A stretch of 64,000 bases of DNA from Corallococcus macrosporus (GTDB taxonomy: Bacteria > Myxococcota > Myxococcia > Myxococcales > Myxococcaceae). The notes beneath the pieces were generated by a model, which worked only from the letters and a program-made list of their open reading frames with translations, did not search any database and was not told the origin of the DNA. Where the stretch lies: assembly GCF_017302985.1 (NCBI RefSeq), contig NZ_JAFIMU010000012.1, positions 62,001 to 126,000 of the forward strand, read 5' to 3'. Positions 7,942 through 16,644 of the stretch are shown one piece after another (position 1 is the first letter of the stretch; every line of letters starts with the position of its first letter). Both the position numbers and the translations under genes were made by a program.

Positions 7942-9740
7942 TCACCCGCCGGGCCCCGGCCTCGCGAGGGCGTGATGCGGTGCTGCTTCAGCTTGAACGC
8001 GAACGTGCGCAGCGGCATCCCGATGAGCTGCGCCGCCCGCGTCTGCACCCCACCCGTCGCCTCCAGCGCTTCCTGCATCCGCTGCCGCTCCAGCGTCCGC
8101 AGCTCCTCCGCCAGGTTCTGGAACACCTTCGGCGCCTCCGCGGCCCCTTCCGTCCGCACCGCCTCGGGCTCCTGCTGCGCGTCCGTCCCCGACCGCAGCG
8201 ACTCCGGCAGGTGCGACGGCTCCACCACCGGCCCCGGCGACGTGGCCACCGCGTACTCCACCGTGTTCTTCAGCTCGCGCACGTTGCCCGGCCACGCGTG
8301 CGCGCCCAGCACCTCCATGGTCGCGGCGGACAGGTGCAGCGGCGGACGCCCTGCCCTCGCGCATGCGTCCTCCATGAACGCCCGAGCCAGCAGCGGCAGC
8401 TCCCGGGGCCTGTCCCGCAGCGGCGGCAACACCACCACCGCCGCGGACAGGCGGAAGAACAGGTCCTGCCGGAACCGCCCCGCCTTCACCTCGTCCGCCA
8501 GCACCCGGTGCGTGGCCGCCACCACGCGCAGGTCCACCGGCCGCTCACGCGAATCCCCCAGCCGGGTAATCACCTGCTGATCCAACGCGCGCAGCAGCTT
8601 GGCCTGGATGGGCAGCGACAGCTCCGCGACCTCGTCCAGGAACAGCGTCCCGCCGCTCGCCCGCTCCAGCAGGCCCGCGCGCGCCCGGTCCGCGCCGGAG
8701 AACGCGCCCCGCTCGTGGCCGAACAACTCCCCTTCCACCAGGCTCTCCGGCAGCGCCGCGCAGTTGAGCGGCACGAACGGCTGCGCCGAGCGCGGCGACC
8801 AGTGATGCACCGCCCACGCCGCGTTCTCCTTCCCCGCCCCCGTCTCGCCGTGGATGAGCACCGGCAGCGGGCTCGCCGCCAGCCGTCGGAGCAGTTCGAA
8901 CAGGCGCATCAGCGCCGCGTCCGCCACCACCACCGACCGCTCGCCCAGCGCCAGCCGGTACATGGACGGTCCGCTGACCCGCACCTCCCCCGGGGCCGCC
9001 GCCAGCGCCGCCGCCTTCGCCGCGCCCAGCAGCGCGTCCCCCTGCATCCCGTCCCCCGGCGCCGACGCCAGCCCCGCCCGCACGCGCCCGGCCATCGGCG
9101 TGAGCACCGACACCAGGTGCGCCGCCGCCGCTTCCGCCTCCTCGCCGGACAGGTCCGGCAGGAGCACCATCAGCGTGCCGCCCACCTGCCCCACGCCGTC
9201 CATCAACCGCAGCGCGCCGTGCAGCGCCCGCACCAGCTCCACCTGCGGCACCCGCGCGGACTCCACCTCCAGCGCGAGCACGCTCACCGCCAGCCCCGAG
9301 CTGCGCACCCGGTCCAGCTCCTCGGAGAGCCGCGCCCGCAGCCCTTCCGCCTCCAGCGCCCGCCGCTCCGGCAGGGGCCGCTCGCCCCGGTGGAACACCA
9401 GCGTCACGTTGCCCAGCGTCACCACGTCGCCGCCGTCCAGCGGCCGGGTGCCCTGCACGCGCTCGCCGTTGACCCGCACGCCGTTGTGGCTGCCCAGGTC
9501 CGCGATGAACGCCTCGCCCTCCGCCACGCCCACCTTCGCGTGCTGGCGGCTCACCGACGCGTCCTCCACCAGGATGTCCGCCCCCGCCGCGCGGCCAATC
9601 ACCACCGCCCCCTCCCGGGGCAGCGGCACCAGCGTGGAGGTGTTCCCCTGCAACAGCAGCAGGTACAGCCGGTCCGCCGGGGCGGCGCGGGAGGCCCCCC
9701 TGCGGGAGTCCTCGGTGTCCATCAGGTCGCGTGACGGCAT
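7938..9740 (-). CDS. FHA domain sigma-54-dependent transcriptional activator
   Basis: An enhancer-binding protein whose N-terminal FHA domain (VVIGR, SVSRQHAKV, LGSHNGVRVNG, about residues 35-110) should bind phosphothreonine. A middle region of about 150 residues resembles a degenerate GGDEF domain (VGQVGGTLMVLLPDLSG). The AAA+ domain has Walker A GETGAGKE, sigma-54 contact loop GAFSGA in place of GAFTGA, Walker B GGTLFLDEV and a WPGNVREL block. A Fis-type helix-turn-helix closes the protein (TRAAQLIGMPLRTFAFKLKQ). It is co-transcribed with the downstream kinase, which overlaps it by four bases, so that kinase or a partner is a good candidate source of the phosphothreonine signal. The start ATG at 9740 follows CAGGGA; ATG 9722 is an alternative. 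Confidence 0.93.
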   Translation of the reverse strand: MPSRDLMDTEDSRRGASRAAPADRLYLLLLQGNTSTLVPLPREGAVVIGRAAGADILVEDASVSRQHAKVGVAEGEAFIADLGSHNGVRVNGERVQGTRPLDGGDVVTLGNVTLVFHRGERPLPERRALEAEGLRARLSEELDRVRSSGLAVSVLALEVESARVPQVELVRALHGALRLMDGVGQVGGTLMVLLPDLSGEEAEAAAAHLVSVLTPMAGRVRAGLASAPGDGMQGDALLGAAKAAALAAAPGEVRVSGPSMYRLALGERSVVVADAALMRLFELLRRLAASPLPVLIHGETGAGKENAAWAVHHWSPRSAQPFVPLNCAALPESLVEGELFGHERGAFSGADRARAGLLERASGGTLFLDEVAELSLPIQAKLLRALDQQVITRLGDSRERPVDLRVVAATHRVLADEVKAGRFRQDLFFRLSAAVVVLPPLRDRPRELPLLARAFMEDACARAGRPPLHLSAATMEVLGAHAWPGNVRELKNTVEYAVATSPGPVVEPSHLPESLRSGTDAQQEPEAVRTEGAAEAPKVFQNLAEELRTLERQRMQEALEATGGVQTRAAQLIGMPLRTFAFKLKQHRITPSRGRGPAGE

Positions 9741-9849
9741 TCCCTGAAAGAATGCCCAGGCCCATGAATTCCGGGCAACCTGGATGCCCGATTGATTTGC
9801 GGGTCAGGCCATGCGCGGTCCATGCTCCCCCGGGAGGAGAGGGACGCTC

Positions 9850-10344
9850 ATGGCCAAGATGCTGAAAGAAGGGGATTCGGTTCCGGACGTCACACTGCGG
9901 GGCCCGGGCGACGTGCCGGTGCGCCTGCGCGACCTGCTGGGTGACAAGGCGATGGTCATCTACTTCTACCCTCGGGACGACTCCCCGGGCTGTACCGTCC
10001 AGGCCTGCACCCTGCGGGACCAGTACCAGGACTTCACCGACGCGGGCGCGGACGTGGTGGGCATCAGCAGCGACTCCGCGGAGTCCCACGAGAAGTTCAT
10101 CGCGAAGCACCGGCTCCCCTTCCGCCTCCTCAGCGACCCGGATGGCGCGGCGCGCAAGGCCTTTGGCGTGGGCACCAACTTCCTGGGGCTTTTGCCCGGG
10201 CGGGTGACGTTCGTCGCCGACAAGGGCGGCACCATCCGCTACGCGTTCGACTCGCAGGTGCAGGTGAAGAAGCACGCGGAAGTGGCGCTGGATGTCGTCC
10301 GGTCGCTCACGGGCCAGGGAGCCGCTCCCACCCGTCCTGCCTGA
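9850..10344 (+). CDS. bcp: Thioredoxin-dependent peroxiredoxin (Bcp/PrxQ type)
   Basis: It reduces hydrogen peroxide and organic hydroperoxides using thioredoxin. The 164-residue product carries YFYPRDDSPGCTVQACTLRD; Cys48 is the peroxidatic and Cys53 the resolving cysteine, the CxxxxC spacing typical of PrxQ/Bcp with an intramolecular disulphide. The start at 9850 is supported by GGGAGGAGAGGG upstream and by alignment with the family N-terminus (MLKEGDSVPDVTL). It is cytoplasmic, without a signal peptide. Divergent from the sigma-54 activator, with 109 bases between start codons; no good -24/-12 element is visible in that gap. Confidence 0.93.
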   Translation: MAKMLKEGDSVPDVTLRGPGDVPVRLRDLLGDKAMVIYFYPRDDSPGCTVQACTLRDQYQDFTDAGADVVGISSDSAESHEKFIAKHRLPFRLLSDPDGAARKAFGVGTNFLGLLPGRVTFVADKGGTIRYAFDSQVQVKKHAEVALDVVRSLTGQGAAPTRPA

Positions 10345-10371
10345 CACACGCGTTTGCCCCGCGTTTCCCGG

Positions 10372-10377
10372 TAGACT
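10372..10377 (+). promoter_or_regulatory. Possible -10 element upstream of the first lipoprotein paralogue
   Basis: TAGACT, followed 8 bases later by ACGTCC, lies about 90 bases upstream of the start at 10468. The paralogous gene at 12787 also has TAGACT followed by ACGTCC in its upstream region (12721). The shared context supports a conserved -10 element, but no clear -35 is seen. Confidence 0.35.
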
Positions 10378-10467
10378 GATTCACGACGTCCCGGCGGTGG
10401 GAGCCCGGACGTCGCACCCCCGTCACGAGCAACAATGGGACGCCTCGGGTGGGCCGGAGGTCATGTC

Positions 10468-11937
10468 ATGCGGTTTCACTGGTTGCTGGGACTGTCGCTG
10501 TGCGTCGGCGGCTGCGCGAGCCTGACGAAGGACCTCCATGACGAGGGCCTGGCGGACGAAGAGGTGCCCACGGAGGAGACGGTGTACCTCGTGCCGCTGG
10601 ACGAGGCCCTCTTCACCATGCGGCGCGTCTTCGAGGAGCAGCGCTACGACGTCTTCGAGCGCGACGGCCACCACGAGCTCTACACGTCCGCGCACGAGCC
10701 CGGCATGAACCTCCCGGGCAACCGCACCTTCGAGCGCTACTTCGTGAAGGGCGCGGCGGTGGGCCCGCGCCAGTCCGTCGTCCGCGTCTTCCGCCTGCGC
10801 TACCGCGAGCAGGACACCAACATCGAGGTGAAGCCCAAGTGGCTCAACGAGCGCATCCAGGACGAGGAGAAGTACCTCGCCCGGAAGACGTTCGAGCGCT
10901 TCACGTTCGAGGGTGTGCCGGACATGGAGGGCTTCAAGATGGTGCGCGGCACGCGCGACCTGCCGCTGGAGCGCCAGTTGCTGGCGAAGCTGGAGATGGT
11001 GCCGTCGCTGGAGCTGGTGGGCGGCAGGACCACGGCGCCCGTGCGCTCCGTGCAGGTGGAGGGCTGGGGGGAGGACGGGGCCCAGCCGGTGAAGTGCGGC
11101 GAGCCGCTGCAGGGCGTGGAGCCGCTGCTCACGGCCGGGCACACGGTGCTGGTGGGCGATCCGCTGGGCACGCGCGAGCTGCCGGAGGTGGCCACGCGGA
11201 TGCTCTGCGACGCGGCGGAGAAGAAGCTGCCGGTGGCGCTGGCGCTGTCCATGCCGTCGGAGGACCAGGGCGCGCTGGATGACTACCTGGCCAGCGAGGG
11301 CCGCGGTCCGGACCTGGAGCGGCTGCTGGTGGTCAGCTCCTTCTGGCGCCGGGTGTACCAGGACGGCCGCAGCAGCGGCGCGCTCCTGCACCTCATCGAG
11401 CAGGCCCGCCGGCTGCGCGCGCAGGGCAACAGCGTCACGGTGCTGGCCTTCGACTCCAACAACGCGTCCGGCAACGCGCGCGAGGAGGAGATGGCGAAGA
11501 ACCTCATCGCGTACCGCCAGGCGAACCCGGACACGTGGCTGCTGGCGCTCGCGGGTGACGTGCACGTGCGCACGAAGCCGGTGAGCTGGAACAAGGACTT
11601 CGAGCCGCTGGGTGCACGGCTGACGAAGGCCCTGCCCTCCTCGCCGGTGAAGGCGCTGGAGGTGGGCTTCACGCGAGGCTCGCAGTTCTCCTGCCGCTTC
11701 AACGTCTGGGAGCAGGTGGACTGCAACGTCTTCGCGCTGAGCCCGACGCCGGAGCTGCGCCAGGAGCCGGGCACGCCGCGCAAGGTGGCCCTCTTCGACG
11801 CGCCCAGCGACAAGGGCTTCCACGGCCGGCTCTGGGTGGGAACGCTCAACGCCTCCCCGCCCGTCATCCAGCGCGCCGTCCCGCCCGTGGCCCAGCAGCA
11901 GCAGGGCGCCGCGAAGCCCGCGGCCCCCGCGCCCTGA
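10468..11937 (+). CDS. Lipoprotein with Tiki/ChaN-like domain, paralogue 1
   Basis: The start at 10468 gives a lipoprotein signal peptide ending in the lipobox LCVGGC and follows GGAGG at a good distance. The N-terminal third is an unassigned domain (VYLVPLDEALF to YREQDTN). The C-terminal half matches the general pattern of the Tiki/ChaN/TraB-like superfamily: GTRELPEVA, a helical stretch with DGRSSGALLHLIEQARRLR, VLAFDS, REEEMAKNL and a terminal LAGDVHVRT with the conserved His. Members bind metal or haem or act as metalloproteases; a function is not assignable here. The protein ends in an Ala/Pro/Gln tail. It is a close paralogue of the gene at 12787, and its stop abuts the convergent gene at 11938. 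Confidence 0.7.
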   Translation: MRFHWLLGLSLCVGGCASLTKDLHDEGLADEEVPTEETVYLVPLDEALFTMRRVFEEQRYDVFERDGHHELYTSAHEPGMNLPGNRTFERYFVKGAAVGPRQSVVRVFRLRYREQDTNIEVKPKWLNERIQDEEKYLARKTFERFTFEGVPDMEGFKMVRGTRDLPLERQLLAKLEMVPSLELVGGRTTAPVRSVQVEGWGEDGAQPVKCGEPLQGVEPLLTAGHTVLVGDPLGTRELPEVATRMLCDAAEKKLPVALALSMPSEDQGALDDYLASEGRGPDLERLLVVSSFWRRVYQDGRSSGALLHLIEQARRLRAQGNSVTVLAFDSNNASGNAREEEMAKNLIAYRQANPDTWLLALAGDVHVRTKPVSWNKDFEPLGARLTKALPSSPVKALEVGFTRGSQFSCRFNVWEQVDCNVFALSPTPELRQEPGTPRKVALFDAPSDKGFHGRLWVGTLNASPPVIQRAVPPVAQQQQGAAKPAAPAP

Positions 11938-12318
11938 TCAGCTACCGCTGACAGGCATTCCCTCGAAGGCCTCCCATCCGCCGGGAGGCACCGGGACTCC
12001 CATCGCGTCCAGACACTCGCGGGCCTGGGCGTTCCATCCAGGATTCATGAGGTGACCGGGAGGCGCGGCTGACAATGACTCAGAAAGCGCTTTCATCTTG
12101 GGAGCCGCCGCCCGGAAGCGCTCCGCATCGGGGCTCCCCCACGCCTTCGCACAGAAGACCGAGAGCGCCTCCATTCGAGCCTGGAGCACTGTTCGCAGTT
12201 CCTCCGCCGGAGCCTGGGTGCACCACCGTTCGTAGAGACGAGGCGCCGCCAGGACGGTCAGGAGGTTGAGCGCCTCTGCCACCAGCGCTGCGTCCTGCGC
12301 CCACGAATCCTCAGCCAC
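11938..12318 (-). CDS. Hypothetical protein, 126 residues
   Basis: A mostly alpha-helical, cytoplasmic-looking product beginning at a GTG codon, without signal peptide, membrane helix or recognisable motif. It overlaps the upstream cysteine-rich secreted-protein gene by 8 bases, so the two are probably co-translated. Both sit as a reverse-strand insertion between the two lipoprotein paralogues. Function unknown; the coding call rests on codon use and the tight overlap. Confidence 0.5.
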   Translation of the reverse strand: MAEDSWAQDAALVAEALNLLTVLAAPRLYERWCTQAPAEELRTVLQARMEALSVFCAKAWGSPDAERFRAAAPKMKALSESLSAAPPGHLMNPGWNAQARECLDAMGVPVPPGGWEAFEGMPVSGS

Positions 12319-12637
12319 AGAAGGGCCCCAGGCGAGCGTTGAAGGGCGCTGTGTTGAACAGCAGCGCCCTCCCCGTCACGGTGTCACCGCTCGTGCATGT
12401 GTAGACCGCCCATCCTGTGAAGACGAGGTTCTCCGTGCCCTTGATGAAGCAGTAGGGGCACTTGCCTTCACCACAGCTTGAGACGAAGCACGGCGTGTTT
12501 CCGCAGGTGACGGTCGCGGGCCAGCCGCGCCTGGCGCATCCCGGAGCCTTCGTCAGGGGTGGCTCCGCATGGGCTGTCGATAGCTGCAAGACGCCAAGCA
12601 TTCCGAGCCCCAGCAGCAGAGGTCCATGTCGCGGCAC
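12311..12637 (-). CDS. Small secreted cysteine-rich protein
   Basis: From the GTG at 12637 (preceded by GAAGGGGACC) the product is about 108 residues. It begins with a signal peptide (hydrophobic LLLGLGMLGVLQLSTAHA, cleavage near AHA-E). The mature part has eight cysteines (for example TCGNTPCFVSSCGEGKCPYC), consistent with four disulphides. A TTG at 12658 is an alternative start. Family not recognised. It overlaps the following gene by 8 bases. Possible roles such as a surface or secreted structural factor are speculative. Confidence 0.5.
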   Translation of the reverse strand: MPRHGPLLLGLGMLGVLQLSTAHAEPPLTKAPGCARRGWPATVTCGNTPCFVSSCGEGKCPYCFIKGTENLVFTGWAVYTCTSGDTVTGRALLFNTAPFNARLGPFCG

Positions 12638-12663
12638 GCGGTCCCCTTCACCCAGCAAACATC

Positions 12664-12682
12664 CGGAACATAGAGTGTTCCG
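12664..12682. promoter_or_regulatory. Operator-like inverted repeat between divergent genes
   Basis: CGGAACA-TAGAG-TGTTCCG is a perfect 7-bp-arm palindrome in the 149-base gap between the Cys-rich gene (minus strand) and the second lipoprotein paralogue (plus strand). It could be a regulator site for either gene. Confidence 0.4.
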
Positions 12683-12720
12683 TTCACGACCCGGGGGCGC
12701 AATCCCTTCACCCGGAGTGT

Positions 12721-12726
12721 TAGACT
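12721..12726 (+). promoter_or_regulatory. Possible -10 element upstream of the second lipoprotein paralogue
   Basis: TAGACT followed by CGG and ACGTCC, about 60 bases upstream of the start. It is similar to the element upstream of the first paralogue (10372). No convincing -35 is visible. Confidence 0.35.
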
Positions 12727-12786
12727 CGGACGTCCGGGGATGGCGCCTGCCTTGGGCTGTCTCCGTCCACGAACGGGGGCAGGACC

Positions 12787-14256
12787 ATGCGGTGGCACTG
12801 GACGCTGGGACTTCTTTGCATGACGGGGTGCGCGAGCCTCTCGCGCGGACTGGACGGGGATCCGCTGGACACGGAGCCCATCCCCACCGTGGAGCGCGTG
12901 TACCTGGTGCCGCTGGACGAGGCGATGTTCGTCGCCCGCCGCCTGCTCGAAGAACAGCGCCTGGACGTCTTCGAGAACAACACCACGCATGAGCTGTACT
13001 CCCAGTCCTGGGAGATTGGCGTGAACGTGCGCGGCAACCGCACCTTCGAACGCTACCTGGTGCGCCCCGAAGCCGTGGGCCCGCGCCAGTCCATCGTGCG
13101 CATCTTCCGGCTCCAGTACCGCGAGGCGGATGACGCCGTCGAGGAGCAGGTGCCCGAGCCGGGCAGCCAGCGGGCGAACGACCACTACTACAACCACTTC
13201 CGCGAGGTGTTCGCCCACGAGAAGTTCGAGGGCATCCCGCAGATGGAGGGCTTCAAGCTGCGCCGCGGCTTCCGCGACCTGCCCCAGGAGCGCAAGCTGC
13301 TCATGCGCCTGGAGATGGTGCCCTCGCTGGAGCTGGTGGGCGGCAAGGCGTCCATTCCCGTGCGCGACGTGAAGGTCGCGGGCTGGACCCCTGAAGCGTC
13401 CGACGCGGCGCCCCGCTGCGGCGACCCCGTGCAGGGCGTGGACGCGCTGCTCACCCCGGGCGGCACGGTGCTGGTGGCGGACCCCATGGGCACGCGCGAG
13501 CTGCCGGACGCCGCCGCGCGGATGCTCTGCGACGCCACGGCGAAGAAGCTGCCGGTGGCGCTGGCCCTGTCCGTTCCGTCCGTGGATCAGTCGGCGCTGG
13601 ACGAGTACGTGACGAGCGCCGGCACGGACGCGGACCTGGAGCGGCTGCTGGTGCTGAGCGACTTCTTCCGCCGCGTGGATCAGGACGGCCGCAGCAGCGC
13701 GGGCGTCATCCACCTGCTGGAGGCCGCGCGGCGCCTGCGGGCCCAGGGCCATGCCGTGTCCGTGGTGGCGTTCGACTCGAAGGGGGCGGCGGGCAACGCG
13801 CGCGAGGCGGAGATGGCGGCGAACCTGCTGGCCTTCCGGCAGGAGCACCCGGACGCGTGGATGCTGGTGCTCGCGGGCGACGTGCACGTGCGCACCGGTG
13901 GCGTGGGCTGGGATTCGAAGTTCGAACCCATGGGCCACCGGCTGGCGGCCGCCCTGCCCTCTTCATCCGTGCGAGCGCTGGACGTGGGCTTCGCGCGAGG
14001 CGCCCACTTCGCCTGCCGCTTCAACGTCTGGCAGCAGGTGGACTGCGACGTGCACGGCATCAACCCCTCGGCGGAAGCGCGCCAGGAGCCGGACTCACCG
14101 CGCAAGGTGGCCCTCTTCGACGCGCCAGGGGACACCGGCTTCCACGGCCGGCTCTACCTGGGCACGCTGAGCCCGTCCCTGCCCGTCCTCCAGCGCACCT
14201 CGAAGCCCGTGGCCCAGCAGCAGGCCCCCGCGAAGCCCGCGGCCCCCGCGCCCTGA
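12787..14256 (+). CDS. Lipoprotein with Tiki/ChaN-like domain, paralogue 2
   Basis: The 489-residue product aligns end to end with the gene at 10468: lipobox LLCMTGC, VYLVPLDEAMF, GNRTFERYLV, GPRQSIVRIFRLQYRE, LEMVPSLELVGGK, GTRELPDAA, REAEMAANLLAFR, LAGDVHVRT, and the same Ala/Pro/Gln tail. It differs mainly by a short acidic insert around residues 118-140. The C-terminal half fits the Tiki/ChaN-like superfamily with the conserved terminal His. The pair looks like a tandem duplication that has diverged. An AGGA sequence precedes the ATG. It converges on the subtilase gene across a strong hairpin. Confidence 0.7.
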   Translation: MRWHWTLGLLCMTGCASLSRGLDGDPLDTEPIPTVERVYLVPLDEAMFVARRLLEEQRLDVFENNTTHELYSQSWEIGVNVRGNRTFERYLVRPEAVGPRQSIVRIFRLQYREADDAVEEQVPEPGSQRANDHYYNHFREVFAHEKFEGIPQMEGFKLRRGFRDLPQERKLLMRLEMVPSLELVGGKASIPVRDVKVAGWTPEASDAAPRCGDPVQGVDALLTPGGTVLVADPMGTRELPDAAARMLCDATAKKLPVALALSVPSVDQSALDEYVTSAGTDADLERLLVLSDFFRRVDQDGRSSAGVIHLLEAARRLRAQGHAVSVVAFDSKGAAGNAREAEMAANLLAFRQEHPDAWMLVLAGDVHVRTGGVGWDSKFEPMGHRLAAALPSSSVRALDVGFARGAHFACRFNVWQQVDCDVHGINPSAEARQEPDSPRKVALFDAPGDTGFHGRLYLGTLSPSLPVLQRTSKPVAQQQAPAKPAAPAP

Positions 14257-14266
14257 GGCACCGACA

Positions 14267-14298
14267 GCGCGGGCCCCGGAGGAAACCGGAGCCCGCGC
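14267..14298. terminator. Bidirectional terminator hairpin
   Basis: GCGCGGGCCCCGG and CCGGAGCCCGCGC form a 13-bp stem with one mismatch around a 6-base loop, in the 55-base gap between convergent genes. There is no T-tract, as expected for a very GC-rich genome. Confidence 0.7.
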
Positions 14299-14311
14299 AC
14301 GTCGGATGCGC

Positions 14312-16612
14312 CTACGGCACCTTCGTGTTGAGCGACACGCCGCTCACGACCAGGGCGTAGTCCGCGTCCACCGCCGTCGTCTCCGTGCGCGCGTCCTGGA
14401 CCAGCTCCTCGGCCAGGACCTCCACCTTCCACGTGCCCGTGGCCGGGTTCGCGATGAAGACGTTCTCCACGGTGTCGACCTTGTTGGACACGCCTCCGGA
14501 CGTGGACACGTTGCCCGCCGTCAGGCCGTTGTTGCCCCAGTACACGGTGCCGTTGGGCGCCGTCACTCGCAGGGACAGGTCGTTGATGCGCGCCCGGGCC
14601 GCGCCCACCGTGCCCATGGGGTCCGTGTAGACCATCGTGACGTTGAGCTCCGTCTCACCGCTGGCCACGGCGAAGGTGTACGTCTTGGTGGCCAGCGGCG
14701 TGAGGACGTCCGTCTCGTCGACGACGAACGTCTTCGCCGCGCGGTCGTACAGGCGCTTCAGGTCGGACGTGCCCCAGCCCTGCTTGTTGCGGTCGATGTC
14801 CGCGTTGGCGCCGCCCGCGAGCCAGTTGTACTTCGCCGCGCCGTTGATCATCAGCGCCTTCGCCGTGGCCATCTGCGGGCGGCTGGTGAAGACGTCCGCC
14901 TTGCCGCCGTGGCCGGCCCACACGCCCTGGTGCCACATCTGGTGCAGGAGGCCGAAGTGGCCGGACGTCTGCGGCGTCGCGGAGCTGGTGCCGCTGAACT
15001 CCGTGTAGCTGCTGTCGGAGGAGCCGGACGCGCCCCGGATGCTGTCGTAGTAGAAGGCCAGGTCCGGCTTGATGCGGCCGTCCGCCGCCGGGCCGATGCT
15101 CGCGCCCGAGGACCAGCGGTCATCCGTGCGGGTCTGCGTGTTGTAGTGCCGGATGCCGCCCACGGAGACGATGTTCTTCGCCCACGCCTGCGGCCGCGAG
15201 TTGCGCGTGCCGCTGTTGCTCTGCGACTGCGTGCTCAACAGCGGCGCCTTGAAGAGGTAGTCGTCCACCTCCGCGGAGATGGTCGTGTACGACGTCGTCA
15301 GCGTGCTGCCCACGCTGGAGGTCTGGAACACCGCGCGGTACGGGCCGCTCGGGTTGATCAGCTCCTGGTTCGCCGTGTAGCGGGACTTGGTGCCGCCGAA
15401 CTGCGTGGACTCGCTGTAGAGGAAGAAGATGCCCTGCCCGGCCGGCAGCAGGCCCTTGGCCAGCGGATCCACGCCCTGGGCGAAGTTGTGGCTGTAGCAG
15501 CTGGTGCCGTGCAGCGAGCCGGAGGACGTGCCCACGCTGTGGATGATGGGCGCGGTGGGCCACTCGCGGTGGGTGGTGCGCAGCTCGGTGTCGAAGATCT
15601 CCCCGCGCACGCCCTGCCCCGTCCAGCCCTTGAGCCCCTGGATGTAGTTGGCGCCGCCCGTCTCACGCACGATGTCCATGTCCACCTCGCCGGGGCCACC
15701 CCAGCGGTCGATGAACTGCACCTCGTTGGCGCGCACGAGCGAGGCCAGTTGCTCCTGGCTGAGCGTGGCCTCCACGCGCAGGCCGCCCGGCTCCACCAGG
15801 TCCACCTTGCCGCCCAGCCGCTCCACCAGCGCCGTCACGCGGGCCTGCCGCGCGGCGCCGCGCTCGCCCAGCATGATGGAGTAGCGCTGGGGCGCCAGCG
15901 CCGCCGCGCGTCCGAGCAGCGCGTCCCGCAGCACCGGCTCCAGGCGCCATTCCGGGTGGTAGTCCCCCACCCAGCGCACGGCGGGCAGTTGGGCCACGCG
16001 CGCGCGGACCTCCGAGGGCATCTCCACCAGGTACGTGTGGTCCGACAGGAAGCGCAGCACCTTGCCGCCCGCGCTCTCGAGGGTCTCGCGGTACTCCGGC
16101 AGCGGCGTGGCGTGGAACTGCACCAGCGACAGCGCGTTGTCCCGGTCCGCCACCAGCGTGTTGCCCAGGAGCGGCGCGGTGCGCGCCAGCGGGTCGAAGG
16201 ACGCCTCCGCCAGCCGGATGAGGTACTCCTCCTGCTGCACGCGCCCCAGCAGCTCCGTGCCGCCGCGCGTGTACGCGGAGAAGGCGCGCTCCGTGCCGTC
16301 CGTCTGACGCTCACGCCAGACGTGCAGCTGGACGCCGGTGGCCTGCACCACGTCCAGGGTGCGCAGGGCGCTGACCGGCCGAGCCGTCTGGTGGAACACC
16401 AGCCCCGCCGGCGTCGCCAGCGTGGTGCCCCCCGCCTGGAGCGCCTTCGCCACCGCCGCGCCCGGGGCCGCCGGAGCCCGCGTCGCCGCTGAAGGGGTGC
16501 GCTCCACCGCGAGCGCGCCGGCAGGAACCGCGAGGGTGCAGCCCAGCACCAGCGCCGTCACCGGCCGCCAGCCACCACGAGACGTCGAGAACTGCTTCCG
16601 CATGTTCTGCAT
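14312..16612 (-). CDS. Secreted S8 family serine peptidase (subtilase) with C-terminal beta domain
   Basis: The start at 16612 has AAGGGAG upstream and gives a signal peptide after a basic N-terminus (hydrophobic VTALVLGCTLAVPAGALA). A propeptide-like region of about 250 residues follows. The catalytic triad is visible: Asp in GEIFDTEL, His in SLHGTSCYS, Ser in FSGTSSATPQTSGH. After the catalytic domain a beta-rich region (LNVTMVYTDPMGT to TGTWKVEVLAEE) resembles the proprotein-convertase P / pre-peptidase type domain often found in secreted subtilases. Total about 766 residues. Likely an extracellular protease for protein degradation or predation. The 251-base upstream region carries a GTAAT/ATTAC palindrome. 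Confidence 0.92.
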   Translation of the reverse strand: MQNMRKQFSTSRGGWRPVTALVLGCTLAVPAGALAVERTPSAATRAPAAPGAAVAKALQAGGTTLATPAGLVFHQTARPVSALRTLDVVQATGVQLHVWRERQTDGTERAFSAYTRGGTELLGRVQQEEYLIRLAEASFDPLARTAPLLGNTLVADRDNALSLVQFHATPLPEYRETLESAGGKVLRFLSDHTYLVEMPSEVRARVAQLPAVRWVGDYHPEWRLEPVLRDALLGRAAALAPQRYSIMLGERGAARQARVTALVERLGGKVDLVEPGGLRVEATLSQEQLASLVRANEVQFIDRWGGPGEVDMDIVRETGGANYIQGLKGWTGQGVRGEIFDTELRTTHREWPTAPIIHSVGTSSGSLHGTSCYSHNFAQGVDPLAKGLLPAGQGIFFLYSESTQFGGTKSRYTANQELINPSGPYRAVFQTSSVGSTLTTSYTTISAEVDDYLFKAPLLSTQSQSNSGTRNSRPQAWAKNIVSVGGIRHYNTQTRTDDRWSSGASIGPAADGRIKPDLAFYYDSIRGASGSSDSSYTEFSGTSSATPQTSGHFGLLHQMWHQGVWAGHGGKADVFTSRPQMATAKALMINGAAKYNWLAGGANADIDRNKQGWGTSDLKRLYDRAAKTFVVDETDVLTPLATKTYTFAVASGETELNVTMVYTDPMGTVGAARARINDLSLRVTAPNGTVYWGNNGLTAGNVSTSGGVSNKVDTVENVFIANPATGTWKVEVLAEELVQDARTETTAVDADYALVVSGVSLNTKVP

Positions 16613-16644
16613 TTCGGGCACTCCCTTCAAAGTGAGAAAAACCT

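Noticed and set aside
9741-9849. Possible sigma-54 promoter between the activator and the peroxiredoxin genes
   Set aside because: The GG and GC dinucleotides of the best match are 15 bases apart instead of 10.
12664-12682. Palindrome considered as a LexA site
   Set aside because: GAAC and GTTC are 7 bases apart rather than the 4 of the Gram-positive-type box, and it does not fit the CTGT-N8-ACAG type; kept only as an unspecified operator.
14306-16492. A 728-codon plus-strand frame opposite the subtilase gene
   Set aside because: The catalytic triad and signal peptide are on the minus strand; the plus frame is an antisense shadow.
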